Position numbers and translations under genes: made by a program. From Macrostomum hystrix (taxonomy: Eukaryota > Platyhelminthes > Macrostomidae): 64,000 nt of DNA. The stretch is from positions 2,728,001 through 2,792,000 of the forward strand of contig CATNEN010000033.1 of NCBI GenBank assembly GCA_950097015.1, written 5' to 3'. Below are positions 28,401 through 39,850 of this stretch, piece after piece (position 1 is the stretch's first letter; the number at the start of each line of letters is the position of its first letter). The notes under the pieces were generated by a model, which saw only the letters and a program-made list of their open reading frames with translations, did not search any database and had not been told where the DNA came from.

Positions 28401-31400
28401 CGATAATACTATCTGACAGTCGATAATACTATCTGACAGTCGATAAGCCAAGGCTCACCTTGCTCAGCCGCTCCTCCATGTGGCAGATGGTGACGCTGTG
28501 CTGTCGAACCTGGTCCTTGAAGGCTTGCGTCTCCTTCTCGTGCCTCGCCTCGGCCGTCTTGACCAGCTCGCCAGCGCTGGCCAGGGCCTCCTCCTTCTCT
28601 ACCATCAGCCTGGCCAGCTCGCGCCTCAGCTCCGCCTCCGTCGCCTCCTTCTCGGACAGCCGCTCGACAGCCGACTGAGCCTCGCTCAACTCGTCGGCGC
28701 GCTCAACCTCGCGCTCCTCCATCGCCCGCTGAAGCGCCGTTAGCCGGCCCTGCAGCTCCGCGATAGTGGCCCGCTCGTGCGCAACCGCGGCTTCGCGCCT
28801 CTCCGTCTCGGCCGCGACTACATCATCCAGTACGCGCTGCTGACTGCGCGCCGCCTCGGCGGCCGCCTTCTCCAGAGCCTCAGCGACTCGTGCCTCGGCC
28901 TCGCCCGCCATGCGGGCCTCCAGGCTCTCCCGGTCCGCGGCTGCCTGCGACTCCAGCTCAGCCAGGCGAGAGCGCAGCCGCTCCCGCTCGTTCAGCGCGT
29001 CCTGCCAGCGCGAGTACAGCTGAGTCACGTGATGGGCAGGGGCTGCGGGCAGAGGCGGAGCAGCGATTCAAAATCAATATCCCCAACTGTAGATTATCCC
29101 CAACTGAAGATTATCCCCAACTGAAGATTATCCCCAACTGAAGATTATCCCCAACTGTAGATTATCCCCTACTGTAGATTATCCCCTACTGAATATTATC
29201 CCCAACTGTACATTATCCCCAACTGTAGATTATCCCCTACTGTAGATTATCCCCAACTGAAAATTATCCCCAACTGAAGATTATCTCCAACTGTAGATTG
29301 TCCCTAACTGTAGTTTATCCTCAAGTGTAGAATATCCCCAATGGAAGATTATCCCCAACTTTAGATTATCCCCAACTGTACATTATCCCCAACTGTAGAT
29401 TATCCCCTACAGAATATTATCCCCAACTGTACATTATCCCGGACTGTAGATTATCCCCTACTGTAGATTATCCCCAACTGAAGATTATCTCCAACTGTAG
29501 ATTGTCCTCTTACTGAATATTTTCCCCTCTTCGTCGTCGTCGCTATGCTAAAAATTGTATTTTTTTCGCTTTGCGAATGTACCAGTGCATTTTAAGCTGG
29601 GAGTTATAGAATCAGGTATAAATGAAAGGCAGGTAACACTGAGGAATCGGGTATGGAAACAGATAAAATGTTTTTGGAATGCGATAATCATAAAGTCAGC
29701 AGCTTTATGGTGCTCAAGCAAGCAAATAAAAAAACAAAAATCAAAAGTAGAAAAATTAATTTTTGCGAATCATTGGTGTGACGTACAGAACAAAACTGTT
29801 CTCTTTCTATTATTTATAGGAATATAGTATTAGTGATTGACTACAAAAGCAGGTGGGAAATAACTGAGTGAACTCAATTGCCGAATGAAAACCGAATAGT
29901 CAACTTACTCAATTCGGGCTCAGCCGCTGGTTCGTTATCGTTGTCGGCTGCTGAGAAAGTTGAGCTTAAAATGCTTAAATCTCTCCATCACTACAATAAT
30001 GCATCACTGCAATAATCCATCACTGCAATAATCCATCACTGCATTAACCCATCACTGCAATAATCCATCACTCCCATAATCCATCACTGCAATAATCCAT
30101 CACTACAATAATCCATCAATACAATCCATCACTACAATAATCCATCACTGCGATAATCCATCACTGCAATAATCCATCACTGCAATAATCCATCACTACA
30201 ATAATCCATCACTACAATTATCCATCACTACAATAATCCATCACTGCAATCCATCACTACAATAATTCATCACTACAATAATCCATCACTACAATTATCC
30301 ATCACTAGAATAATCCATCGCCAGAATCCATTACAATAATAATCACTTAAATCCATCACTACCATCCATCACTACCATCCATTACTACCATCCATCACTA
30401 CGATTCATCACTACCATCCATCACTACAATTCATCATTACCATTCATCACTACCATACATCACTATCATCCATCACTACAATTCATCACTACAATTCATA
30501 ACTACCATTCATCACTACCATCAATCACTACGATTCATCACTACCATCCATCACTACAATTCATCACTATCATCAATCACTACCATCCATCACTATGATT
30601 CATCACTACAATCCATCACTGCAATCCACAAATATATACTTCCAGTAAGGTTCAGCGCCAAGCAACTGCTACCGTATCCAAGGACTCACATTCAGCTGAA
30701 AGGCGCACAGGTGGGCCGCATTTTTCAACGGCGTCCTCGATCTCCTGCTCCCACTGCACCTGGGACTGAAGGTCCAGCAGCACGGCGTCCCTCAGAGCCT
30801 GCAGCGACTCGTCGGCGGGCTCGGCAGTCAGCCTGGCCAGCTCGTCGCGCAGGTGTCGCGCCATCCGGCCGCGCTCTGTCAGCCTGGCAAAGGACTCCTT
30901 CAGCTGGACTCGCCAGCGCTGAATTGCCGAGTCCAGGCGGTTGGAGGCTGTCTCCGAGGCACGCAGCGAATCCTTGAGCTCACCAACTCGGCGCTGGAAC
31001 TCCGTCCTCTCCTCTACTGAGCGTTTCAGCAGCTCGAGCAGCTGGTCATCCGTGGCCTCCTGCTCCGGCACGCGGAGTCCGGGCGCCGAGTAGGCCACGG
31101 TGGCCACTCGATTGCGGAATCGCTCGAGCCGCTGCGTGGCCTGCTGGGCGTCCGCCTGCGGGCGATTGCGTCCGAGTGGGGGTACTTTGGTCTGTGCACT
31201 TTTGCGGGGGTGTTTTCGTCTGTGCACTTTTGCGGGGGTGTTTTCGTCTATGCACTTTTGCAGGGGTATTTTCGTTTGTGCACTTTTGCGGGGGTGTTTT
31301 CGTTTGTGCACTTTTGCGGGGGTGTTTTCGTTTGTGCACTTTTGCGGGGTGTTTTCGTTTGTGCACTTTTGCGGGGTGTTTTCGTCTGTGCACTTTTGCG

Positions 31401-34400
31401 GGGGTGTTTTCGTCTGTGCACTTTTGCGGGATGTTTTCGTCGGTGCACTTTTGCGGGGTGTTTTCGTTTGTGCACTTTTGCGGGGTGTTTTCGTCTGTGC
31501 ACTTTTGCGGGGGTGTTTTCGTCTGTGCACTTTTGCGGGATGTTTTCGTCGGTGCACTTTTGCGGGGTGTTTTCGTTTGTGCACTTTTGCGGGGTGTTTT
31601 CGTCTGTGCACTTTTGCGGGGGTGTTTTCGTCTGTGCACTTTTGCGGGATGTTTTCGTCGGTGCACTTTTGCGGGGTGTTTTCGTCTGTGCACTTTTGCG
31701 GGGTGTTTTCGTCTGTGCACTTTTGGCACTGGCGAAATTCGTCAGGTAAGTTAGTCATTCTAAAAACATTGTAACAGGCCACTGACCTCCTACAAGGATC
31801 AAATCAAGGACAAATGGGAATAGATGGACAGGAAACTAAATTTCATAGAAAATGTTAAGAAGGCAGGTTTTCGCCCGAAAATACACTATGGATGGAGAGT
31901 AAGAAAATGTTAACTTTTCATATTAAACTGGTGATCATTTTTTGTTGGAAGCAGATCCAACGCCTTTCTCTTGATAAAACTTCCTAACATGTTGCTCCAA
32001 CGAAATTTAAAAGCTTTATTCCGGAAACTTTTATAACTATACTATTTTCGTTACTGTACTTTACGTTAATAATGGTATGAATAATAAAATAATATATATA
32101 TATAACAATAATTATTTACTTGATGACTGATCAGAGAATTGAGAAAGGTTAAATGCAGTTTACGATCGGTTTTATTTTTTTCAGGAGTTTAATGCATTTT
32201 TTGACATGTGGGAGGGCACGTAGGGAAAATTAAAAATGAAGTCGATGCTTTCAAAAATAGCGCTTGGTCCTAGGACTGAAAATGTACATTCAATCTCTGA
32301 CAGCCCATTTTTGCAGCCCAACATCGGCAAAATCCCCGATCCCCGATCGCCTAAAACCCTGTCCCAGCAATCGAGTCTCCGCCCTCCGACCTTGGCCAGC
32401 CGTTCCGTCCGCTGCCCGTCCGCCACGCGGGCTTGCAGCTCGTCCAGCTCCTGGCGCAGCTTCTGCCTGGCCGCCTCCTCACGAAGGGCCACCGTCCTGG
32501 CGGCCTCCAGCTCCTCCTTGGCCTGGCGGCCGGCCTCCTGCAGGCTGTTGGCGCGGGCCTCGGCATCTTTGAACTTGGTCCGCAGCGCCTGCAGCTCCTT
32601 TTCTCGAGCCTCGCGCTCCTCCTCCTCGCGCTTGGTGTCCTTGATGCGGGCGAACTGCGGCGGCGATGAGAGAGCATTGGAGTTCAAATTGGCGCGAAAA
32701 GAGCATCAATGTTTGCTTTACTAAATCCGGAATTCTTCTGGCTCTAAAGTGCTCCTCTGATTAGATTATAAGTCATTTATATTGGTTTACAATTTTTTTT
32801 ATAAAATCCTTGTTAACACTGCCGAATATATATAAAAATGTTCTGATTCTAAAAATTTTTGTTGTAGTAAAACACGCCCATTGCTAACCAACTGTGTCAC
32901 AATGTCCCCCAGGTCCTACTTTGTGGTGGTAAGGTCAGCAGTTCGACTTAATTTCTCTTGGTACAGGTGTTTTATTCGCTAGGATTCGCAATTACTTGTA
33001 CTTCCTCGCAGTTTACATTACAATAGTTTATCATTTTGGATTTTCTTGTTTCCCTGCCCAATTCGTGCACAAACAAAAACACGATAGATAATTCCTTGAA
33101 CTGATATTAAATACACAAGCACGCATACCATAGAGTAATGGATAGGCAGCAGGCTCCCCCTCAAGGAAGTTCTTTGACTTACGGACTGAGCAATCGTGAA
33201 AAAACTTCTCGGTTAGCCCAGGGTCATAAAATTGGATGTACATAGGACAGCTAAACTTTCCTGTACTGTACACTTTGCGAGCAAGATAAGAAACTGGAGT
33301 GGAGGTGGGTGATGAGAGCGTGAAATTAATACCCATATTTTTTAGTTTATTCATACAGACTGCACAGTTGAACAAAGGTGAGAAACTGCTGACTCTCGTG
33401 CACTCTACATGGCCGCATTCAGGATTGAATATTTTGAATAGGCGATAAACATGTGAATAACGAACGCGGCGCGCGTAAATGTGATAAAATGCTTCCAGCT
33501 GAGCAGGAATTCTCCGATGCTAATTCTCGGCAGCTAACATGCACATCCAGGTGATAGCCGGCTGTGTCATCGAGCGAGTCCTGTGAGATGGGGATGTACA
33601 GGGTGCCGCACAGCGGGTGCTGCACGGGCTCCGAGCTGCTCCGGCGAGTCGTCAGTCCGCCCGAGCTGGCAGCGTACTCCGCCAAGAGGTCTTTGTTCCG
33701 GTCGGTGACGTAACGCGAGGTCAGAGAGGCGGACCCCCGGCGCCATGCGTTGCGATATCTCATGGGGGGCTGGAGGGGAGGCGCGGCGCTGCGGCGAAGG
33801 CAGCCGGGGGAGCCGCTTCCGGTCCGCTCCTCGAACCTGACCAGCCTGGGGCACCGGAAGTCATCCGGATACTGGCCAGACGGCGATGCGTGTCAGTGCA
33901 GCCAGAGTATTGATAATAGTTTAGTACGAGTCGCACTACTGTCAGTAGGGTACTTCTGAACGGCCACTACGAGTAATCATCTCAAATGTTCAAGATCAGA
34001 TGCTTTCCTAGGAAAATATCCAGACCCAATTCACAGATTTCTTAGTAATATGCAACGAATAAGCAACGAAATAGGTCAAATCGCTTTCTATTCCGAATTC
34101 CATACCGACTGCTCACCTTTGCCTGCAGAGCAGATATAGTGAGATCCCTGGACTTGACCTCCTCTCGCAGTGTTTCCACCTCGCGGTTTAGTCTACTCAG
34201 CGCGGTGTCCTGTGTGAGTTCATGCCAGCGAAATTCTTTAACAATCTTAACGGTACTACCTAAATTTACAAACGACATTGATGCGATTCGGAGTCTCTAG
34301 CACCTGACTGCACCTCACCTTGCTGGTCATGTCCCGCTGCAGCTGGGTGATGAGTCCCCCAGCAACCTGTGCGTCCCGGCGCAGCTTCTCCGCCTCCTGC

Positions 34401-35524
34401 CGACTCGCTGCCAGCTCAGCTGCCTTGGCTGCCGCCTCATCGCCGGCGCTGAATCTCTCTCGATCCGCCCTCGCTCGTTGCAGCTGCTCCTTGAGCAGGG
34501 CTACCTCCTGCTGCTTGGCCGATACCTCAGTCTCCAGGTGCGACAGTCGGCGACGCAATTCGGGATCATTCAGAGCTGCCAGCTGCCGCTGCAGCCCCGT
34601 CAGCTGGGCTCGCATTTCTTCCGTTCGCCGGTCCTTCTCTCGACTCTCAGCTTCTAGAGAGCGAAATCTCTGCAATTCCAGCTGCAGGGCCAGCAGCTGC
34701 TGATCCTTCTCATCTAGATACTGCTGCTGCTGCTGCTGCTGCTGACCCCTCGGTCCGCGAGCGCTCTGCACCAGGAGTGGTGTGGCCGTAGTGGTGGCAA
34801 TCACGGGCACAGTGAAGCCGGTGGGCTCCCCGAACGCCGACTGGTTTGTGCGCCGCCCGCCGCCTCCCATCAGCACCATCGGACTGGCGCTTGTTGGTCG
34901 GCCCAGGCGGAATGTCGTGCTGCCTGCTGAACTGAAGCTGGCAACGACGCCTCCGCCTCCACCTCCGCCGCCGCGAATGAGGCCCGGTGTTCCCTGTTGA
35001 AGACTTGGCAGAGGGCGGGTCGATGGCTGCTGCTGCTGCTGCTGCTGAACGGCCAGTTGGTAGACACTTTGTCCGCGGCCGAAGCGCAGCTGGTCGCCGT
35101 GGCTGAGTCGCACGGCAGCATTCTGGACCAGACAGTCGTTGATTCGTGTGCCCTGCGGAATTGAGTCCAGGTGTTCAGCAGCATTCAGTGTATTCATCTA
35201 TTTGAAATAAAAAGTACAGGCATTCTTCTTGCAGCCCAGTGCCGCAAAAGAACTTGAGTAGTTACTCACGCATTCCGTATTCAAATCTTTCAGAATGAAG
35301 CCGCCATCCTCTTCTGAGTACTCAATGATGGCGTGCTGACTCTCTGTGCCGTCGGCCTAAGAAAAGTTTACACGTTTTTTGTGACGATTGATGACAGAAT
35401 GAAATACGGGGATCATAACACTAACCTCAACAATAATGTCGCAGCCAGCTGAGCCGATAGTTGTAATCTTTGGGCACAGCTGGTACTCCTGGTCATGGCA
35501 TTTGAGAACGCCTCTGGATTTCAT
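22486..35524 (-). CDS. FHAD1: FHAD1-like FHA-domain coiled-coil protein
   Basis: N-terminal forkhead-associated (phosphothreonine-binding) domain followed by about 1,200 aa of coiled coil, as in FHAD1 of vertebrates. Exons, all in phase with GT-AG sites: 35524-35426, 35356-35270, 35197-34319, 34209-34117, 32654-32391, 31155-30690, 29042-28459, 28150-27734, 27446-27140, 26160-25856, 25142-24939, 24724-24500, 23905-23765; candidate last exon 22545-22486. The FHA part covers residues 1-110: [32 protein letters not shown], then [20 protein letters not shown]. Two glutamine runs follow. From about residue 210 Leu/Glu/Arg/Lys heptads dominate; [13 protein letters not shown] lies near the end. About 1,376 aa against about 1,400 in human. 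FHA residues look conserved apart from the missing NGT (TECMNTLN instead). The last exon (19 codons) is weaker. An extra exon-like block lies at 33867-33550. Confidence 0.9.
22546..23574. other. Likely last intron of FHAD1-like gene, no other gene seen
   Basis: AT-rich sequence without repeats or recognisable exons. If the candidate terminal exon at 22545-22486 is wrong, the true one should be here or to the left. Confidence 0.4.
23575..23720 (+). mobile_element. SINE-like element with tRNA B box
   Basis: Contains ggttcgaatcc, a good RNA polymerase III B box, followed by a hairpin (gctaccccatctg / aaatggggtagc) and a 3' part with aatgtacacacc. The second SINE (25560-25813) also has agatgtacacacc. 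No clear A box is visible, so the 5' end may be lost. In the last FHAD1 intron. Confidence 0.5.
23929..24485. repeat. 13-bp minisatellite (cactccctgcaat)
   Basis: About 42 units filling FHAD1 intron 23906-24499. The middle of the array carries variants (ctacaat, ctacatt, ctacaaa); both ends are the uniform ctgcaat type. Confidence 0.95.
24745..24928. repeat. 33-bp minisatellite filling an FHAD1 intron
   Basis: Five to six units (core gagcaggaacatgggagatg plus agcatagggatct) make up the 214-bp intron 24725-24938. In the sense of transcription each unit contains cccatgttcctgctcag, much like an acceptor with its pyrimidine tract. Confidence 0.92.
25245..25440. repeat. Decayed (CTAC/CAAC)n tract
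   Basis: Degenerate cctaccaacctacc-type simple sequence in FHAD1 intron 25143-25855, next to the SINE. Confidence 0.6.
25560..25813 (-). mobile_element. tRNA-derived SINE
   Basis: On the minus strand the head reads ggggtcagtagcagagcggt (A box) and gagttcgattcc (B box), spaced as in a tRNA, then a unique body and a tail with agatgtacacacc and gtgtgtgtgc-type sequence. The acceptor-stem ends do not pair, so it is not a functional tRNA. A truncated relative lies at 2766-2851. Same orientation as the host FHAD1 gene, in an intron. Confidence 0.75.
26222..27128. repeat. Complex (GGGATCTGAATG)n minisatellite
   Basis: Short modules gggatctgaat, gggatctg, gggatatg and gggttgttgctag are shuffled across FHAD1 intron 26161-27139, with a duplicated block (26246-26370 and 26375-26490) showing copying of longer segments. 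Confidence 0.92.
27475..27722. repeat. About 42-bp minisatellite related to the 11.9-kb array
   Basis: Starts with a nearly exact unit of the 41-bp family (atggatgaaggattagtaga) and changes to ggattagggattagcagaat plus ctcacctatcct units. On the minus (sense) strand each of the latter units contains ataggtgaga, matching a splice donor. Confidence 0.88.
28225..28446. repeat. 20-bp minisatellite (cgataatcctatctgacagt)
   Basis: About 11 units fill FHAD1 intron 28151-28458, beginning 13 nt from the donor of the exon ending at 28459. A sharp switch from aatcct to aatact occurs at about 28365. Confidence 0.94.
29070..29520. repeat. 17-bp minisatellite (ccccaactgtagattat)
   Basis: About 26 units with frequent variants (ctactgt, actgaag, tgtacatt) in the acceptor-side part of FHAD1 intron 29043-30689. 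Confidence 0.93.
29985..30635. repeat. About 16-bp minisatellite (ccatcactacaataat)
   Basis: A second array in the same FHAD1 intron, on the donor side. It changes at about 30350 from the 16-bp form to 12-13-bp forms (ccatcactac, ttcatcactac). Confidence 0.92.
31195..31732. repeat. 27-28-bp minisatellite
   Basis: About 19 units with core tgtgcacttttgcggggtgt plus tttcgtc; the 28-bp form has one more G. Three plus frames and one minus frame remain open across it. Located in FHAD1 intron 31156-32390, on the donor side of the exon 31155-30690 acceptor. Confidence 0.94.
32700..33500. other. Intron sequence without recognised repeats
   Basis: AT-rich part of the large FHAD1 intron 32655-34116. 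Small minus open frames (33031-33375) resemble nothing known. Confidence 0.4.
33550..33867 (-). CDS. Unrecognised exon-like block in the FHAD1 locus
   Basis: An acceptor (ctggccag at about 33868) opens a frame of about 105 codons starting [15 protein letters not shown], with GC-rich coding-like composition, continuing through [20 protein letters not shown] and [14 protein letters not shown]. It shows no coiled-coil pattern and I recognise no family. Its entry phase fits between FHAD1 exons 34209-34117 and 32654-32391, but the only donors near the end (gtgcat, gttagc) are weak. The FHAD1 length is already normal without it. It could be an alternative exon, an exon of an overlapping gene or a captured fragment. 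Confidence 0.4.
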
Positions 35525-35545
35525 TTTTGTTGAACTAAAATTACA
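35525..35545 (-). promoter_or_regulatory. Candidate spliced-leader acceptor of FHAD1-like mRNA
   Basis: On the minus strand attgtaattttag is followed after 10 nt by the FHAD1 ATG. No upstream exon or promoter motif is evident, so an acceptor so close to the start suggests either trans-splicing or a non-coding first exon further upstream. Confidence 0.4.
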
Positions 35546-36930
35546 ATAGCGAAAAATGATTTTAATGAATGGCTATCCATTCAGCATTTTCTTTTCAATA
35601 TTCATTGCTGGCAAAAAATATATAGATTATTCGATTTAAAACTTCATGAATCAAATGAATTATATTATAGGTTCATTTGATATAGTAAAACTATAGACAA
35701 ATTATTTAACGCTCAAACCTGTTAAAATATTCTAGAAGCTAGAGACAATAAAGATATCATTTGCCTCAGGAAATATTATGGTTTATAATGTTAGCTTTTA
35801 TTTATATTAGATCTGAACAAATTATTTAACACATTTACATATTTATTTGTTGATTTATAAAAGTACTATTATAATAAAGATGTTTTACAGTAAAAAATAA
35901 CACAATTCAATACACTGTTACACTACAAACAGAAATTTAAAAGTTACATTTAAATAATACGAAAAAAATACTACGTAATAGCCTTGCCACCATGAGATTA
36001 AAATATTTCAAGCCACGAAACAGAACTCCCATTATGTAACCCTGTTTCATTATTCATCGAAAACATTATCTCGATTGTCCTTAAAGTTAAAAGCTTAAAT
36101 GAGGGTATTAAAAGGGCTTTTTAGGATTTAAGGTTAAACTTCGCGTTATATTAAAGTACAATGATTTGCCACTTAAACATATATCAATTATATACACACT
36201 ACAAGCTCATTGACCAAATTGAGTAGAGCGATGATATTTAAATTAATATAAAAAAATATTCAGCGGCAAAACTGGTTTTCTCGACTCAATTGATGTAACA
36301 ATTCTAGGCTAATTTCAACACTCTGAGAGTACAATCAGTTTGCACATTCAGAAATGCAGTTCAGATTCCGTTTTAAAAGGCATTATTTATACTGCTTACA
36401 GTGTTAATTAAAAATCGCATGCAAAAGAGATACTGTAAAATCTTAAGGGTGATTTCTTTTTTTAAATTATATGAATGATTTTTGAACTATGCTATACAGA
36501 ACTTATATTCTACCCTTTTACTTTGTTTAAATTTGAGGAGTTCAATACCGCAAAACTTGTGAAATTCAAGGTTTTAGAGAAGATTCGTAGCGAGTCGCAT
36601 CCACTCAATCGATGAACCAAATCTAGAGGATATTTTAATCCTTATACCAAATTACTGAAGTTTTATAGCTGTATTGTACTTTTTAGTTATCTGTGTTGCG
36701 TGGACCGACTGTCAAAAAGTAAGTTGATCGTGGTGATCGTATGGGGAGTTTTTATGAACGAAACAAACAAGGAAACGCTAATATAATGTAATTGACCGCT
36801 TTAATTACGTCTTTAATTAGAAAAACTGTCCCGAATGAGTCGTACGAACAATTAATAATTCAGAAATCACGAGCTCTAATAAAATGTACGACAATTTGAA
36901 TTCCTAAATTAGTGAAGCAATAGAATTTCC
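35546..36930. other. AT-rich intergenic, no gene seen
   Basis: Divergent spacer between the FHAD1-like gene (minus) and the CUB-PAN remnant (plus). No repeat array of the kind seen elsewhere and no transposon ends recognised. Confidence 0.5.
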
Positions 36931-36935
36931 ACAAG

Positions 36936-37417
36936 ACTTATTCGTCCGATGCCGGGCTGTTCGTGGACGCTGAGGACCCGGCAACCATGGGGGTGAGGTT
37001 CCACTCCGATAGCTACACGGTGTTCGCCGGCTTCCAGCTGCTCTGTCAAGCCAGAGTGGTCGAGCTGCGGTTTGACAGTGAGCTGACTGTCTGTGTCTGA
37101 GACAATTTTTTACTGATCACATCTCGACGAAGCCATCAGCTACATTCCGTCTCACTGTGAAGCCCTTGATTTGCAGACTATTTCAAGAATTCAGTGCCGC
37201 TAGCGGACCAACCCCAAGCAATTGTGGCAGCTATATCGAGTGCGCAGCGTTTTGCTCCGCCGCGGGCGCCGACGCCTGTCAGGCCAGCGAGTTCCAGGCC
37301 GACAGCGGCTCCTGCAGCCTGCTCGACGGACCCTCAGCTGAAGTACTGGTCAAGAAGCATTTAATCTGGAAAGCTGTTGTTAATTTGGACATTGATTTGA
37401 ATAATAAAACTGATTGA
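36936..37417 (+). pseudogene. CUB-PAN-like gene remnant
   Basis: Two exon-like pieces. The first (about 36936-37086) encodes the second half of a CUB domain (GLFVDAEDPATMGVRFHSDS, then FAGFQLLCQARVVELRFD) and ends at a GTGAGC donor. The second (about 37185-37417) encodes a cysteine-rich PAN/apple-like piece (IECAAFCSAAGADACQASEF, then GSCSLLDGP) and a stop. The second piece is closely similar to the last exon of the gene at 42745-44587 (IECAALCTAAGATACRASEF). The signal peptide and first half of the CUB domain were not found, and the join needs a weak acceptor (ttcaag), so this looks like a partial duplicate. It could instead be the 3' end of a gene whose first exons are more than a kilobase upstream. 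Confidence 0.55.
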
Positions 37418-37424
37418 CACCTTG

Positions 37425-37912
37425 TGGATGGCTGTATGTGTGGGTGTGTGTGTGTGGATGGCAGTGTGTGTGTGGGTGTGTGTGTGGATGGCTGTATGTG
37501 TGGGTGTGTGTGTGTGGATGGCAGTGTGTGTGTGGGTGCGTGTGTGTGGATGGCTGTATGTGTGGGTGTGTGTGTGTGGATGGCAGTGTGTGTGGGTGTG
37601 TGTGTGGATGGCTATATGTGTGGTTGCGTGTGTGTGGATGGCTGTGTGTGTGGGTGTGTGTGTGTGGATGGCTGTGTGTGTGGGTGTGTGTGTGTGGATG
37701 GCTGTGTGTGTGGGTGTGTGTGTGTGGATGGCAGTGTGTGTGTGTGTGTGTGTGGATGGCAGTGTGTGTGGATGGCTGTGTGTGTGGATGGCAGTGTGTG
37801 TGGATGGCAGTGTGTGTGTGGGTGTGTGTGTGTGGATGGCAGTGTGTGTGGATGGCTGTGTGTGTGGATGGCAGTGTGTGTGGATGGCTGTGTGTGTGGG
37901 TGTGTGCGTGTG
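37425..37912. repeat. (TG)n-rich minisatellite with ggatggc modules
   Basis: Modules gtgtgtgtggatggctgt, gtgtgtgggtgtg and ggatggcagtg in higher-order arrangement. Alternating purine-pyrimidine throughout (Z-DNA-prone). It lies exactly at the 3' end of the gypsy coding region, where the 3' LTR should be. Confidence 0.93.
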
Positions 37913-38295
37913 TAAGTTGCATTTGGCTGAAAGCTGCCAGCCGGGCCGTCCTGCACCTCAGAACCCGGGAGTGCAGCCACCTCGCAGGCGGAATCTTTTC
38001 TTCCGTCGTCCCTCCCAGGCAAGTCACCAACTGGTTGCTCATTGCCGTCAGGTAGTGGGCGGATCTGATCCCGATGAGCGAGCACCGGCCGACCATCCTC
38101 TCGGGTGACCACGGCGGTGTTGTGCCCAGCCTGTACCACGAAACGCGCAGACTCCGTAGGGCTGCTGGCACGAGCCTGGTAGATGACAGGCGCATCGACA
38201 CTGAACGTCAGGGTCAGTGGGCTCCTCAGTTGTCTGCCCATCAGCGCTGACGGACTGCCTCGGCCGTCAGGCCGAACTCTGACGGAACTCGGAGT

Positions 38296-39850
38296 TCAAG
38301 AGGCCGTGAACTCTTCACTGTAGTTCAGCAGCAGCTTAGCCAGATACGCATCAAAAGATCCGCGATGCACCGGAAATGCCACCAGACCCCGTTTGACAGT
38401 CTGGACCATCCGCTCTGCTAGGCCGTTGGACTCCTGGTGGTACGGTGGGGAGTGTATCTGCGAGCAGCCGATTCTCCGCAACCAGTCGCGCAGCTCGCCG
38501 TCGCAGAATTCGGCCGCGTTGTCCGAGACCAGCGTGCATGGGACACCCAGCCTGGAGAAGATGGCCCGCAGAGTGCGCAACGTTGTCTGGGCGCTCCGGT
38601 CTGGTACTCGAACCGCCTCCGGCCAGCCAGAAAACGCGTCCACGACGATCAACAGATAGCCGACACCAGGCACGTGCGCGTGGTCCATGTGCACTCGTTG
38701 CCATGCGGCGCTTTCCGCGGGCCAGATGTGGGTGGCGCGAGCCGGTGGAGTCCGGATCTCCGTGCATTTTGCGCATTGCTTGACGTAGCGTTCCACATCG
38801 TCGCAGTGTCCGGGCCACCAGGCTTCTCTCTTCAACCGGTTTCGTGTCGCCAGCGCTCCGCTGTGGGAGTCTCCATGCGCCGCTTGAAGGACTCGAGAGC
38901 GCAGCCTTGCCGGAGGCACGATCAGGTCTCCCAGACAGATGATGCCATCTTCCACCGTCAGTTGTTGCCGGACACTCTTGTACGGCCGTTCTGCCGCCGA
39001 GCAGTTGCTCCAGACGTTGTTCTTGATTCGCTGTCGGATGCTCCGTAGTACAGGGTCATCGTCAGTCGCCTGTTGAATTTCGTTTCGCTTCAGCACGTCA
39101 GTCTCAGTCCAATGAACGAAGCGACTCAACTCCTCTTTAGGATTTTCGAACGAATCCTCAAACTCCAGTCTGGACATAGCATCGACGTGTGGAATGCAAC
39201 TGCCACGAACATAGACAATGTCGTAGTCGAATGCAGCCAACTGGATAGCCCAGCGCATGATCCTGGCCGATGTCACCTTTGGCAGCTCCTTCGACGGACT
39301 GAAGATAAACTCGAGCGGCTGATGATCGCACTTTAGCGTGAACTTGGCTCCCAGCAGAAAGTGCCTCGCTCGCTGTGTCGCCCACACGATGGCCAGAGCC
39401 TTCCTCTCGATGTTGGAATAGTTTTGCTCGGCTGCCGTCAGCCGCCTGGAGAGGTAGAGCACTGGGTGGCCGTCTTGCGTGAGGATGGCTGAGACCGCCT
39501 TCTCACTAGCGTCCGTAGTCAGAGTCGTGCGCTTCGTCGGGTCGAAGATCCGGATCACCGGATAGGCCGCCAGCGCCCGTTTAAGTTCGTCGAACGCCTT
39601 CTGCTGGTTCGGGCCCCATTTGAACGGTGTCTGGCGGCTCCTTAAGGCAGTCAGCGGCTCGACTCGCTCGGAGTAGGCCTGGATGTAGCGGGCGTAGTAG
39701 TTCGTCAGCCCTAGGAATGACTCCAGTTCCTTCCGACACGTTGGCGCTTTGGTTTGCAGCACTTTCTCCGCCAGCTTGGTGTCCGGCCGGATGCCTTCAG
39801 CAGAGATTCGGTATCCCAGAAAGGATATTTCGGTGCTCCTGAAGACGCAC
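38296..39850 (-). pseudogene. pol: Gypsy pol, 3' part: end of RT, RNase H, integrase
   Basis: Continues the reverse transcriptase after a frame break, with FLGLTNYYARYI (connection), TTDASEKAVSAIL and LYLSRRLTAAEQNYSNIERK (RNase H), the HHCC zinc finger (HGDSHSGALATRNRL to CAKC) and integrase residues in VDAFSGWPEAV and LVSDNAAEFCDGEL, plus the Glu in YHQESNGLAERMVQ. The frame stops at 38296; matching integrase C-terminal sequence (MGRQLRSPLTL, GRPVLAHRDQIRPL) continues in another frame to about 37930, so there is a second break. Confidence 0.88.

Noticed and set aside
30652-31782. Open frames across 31200-31730 extending the FHAD1 exon (TDENTPQKC repeats)
   Set aside because: The repeat is intronic; the acceptor at 31156 gives a phase-consistent coiled-coil exon.
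37414-38108. Plus-strand Cys/Val/Trp/Gly-rich frames
   Set aside because: Translations of the TG-rich minisatellite.
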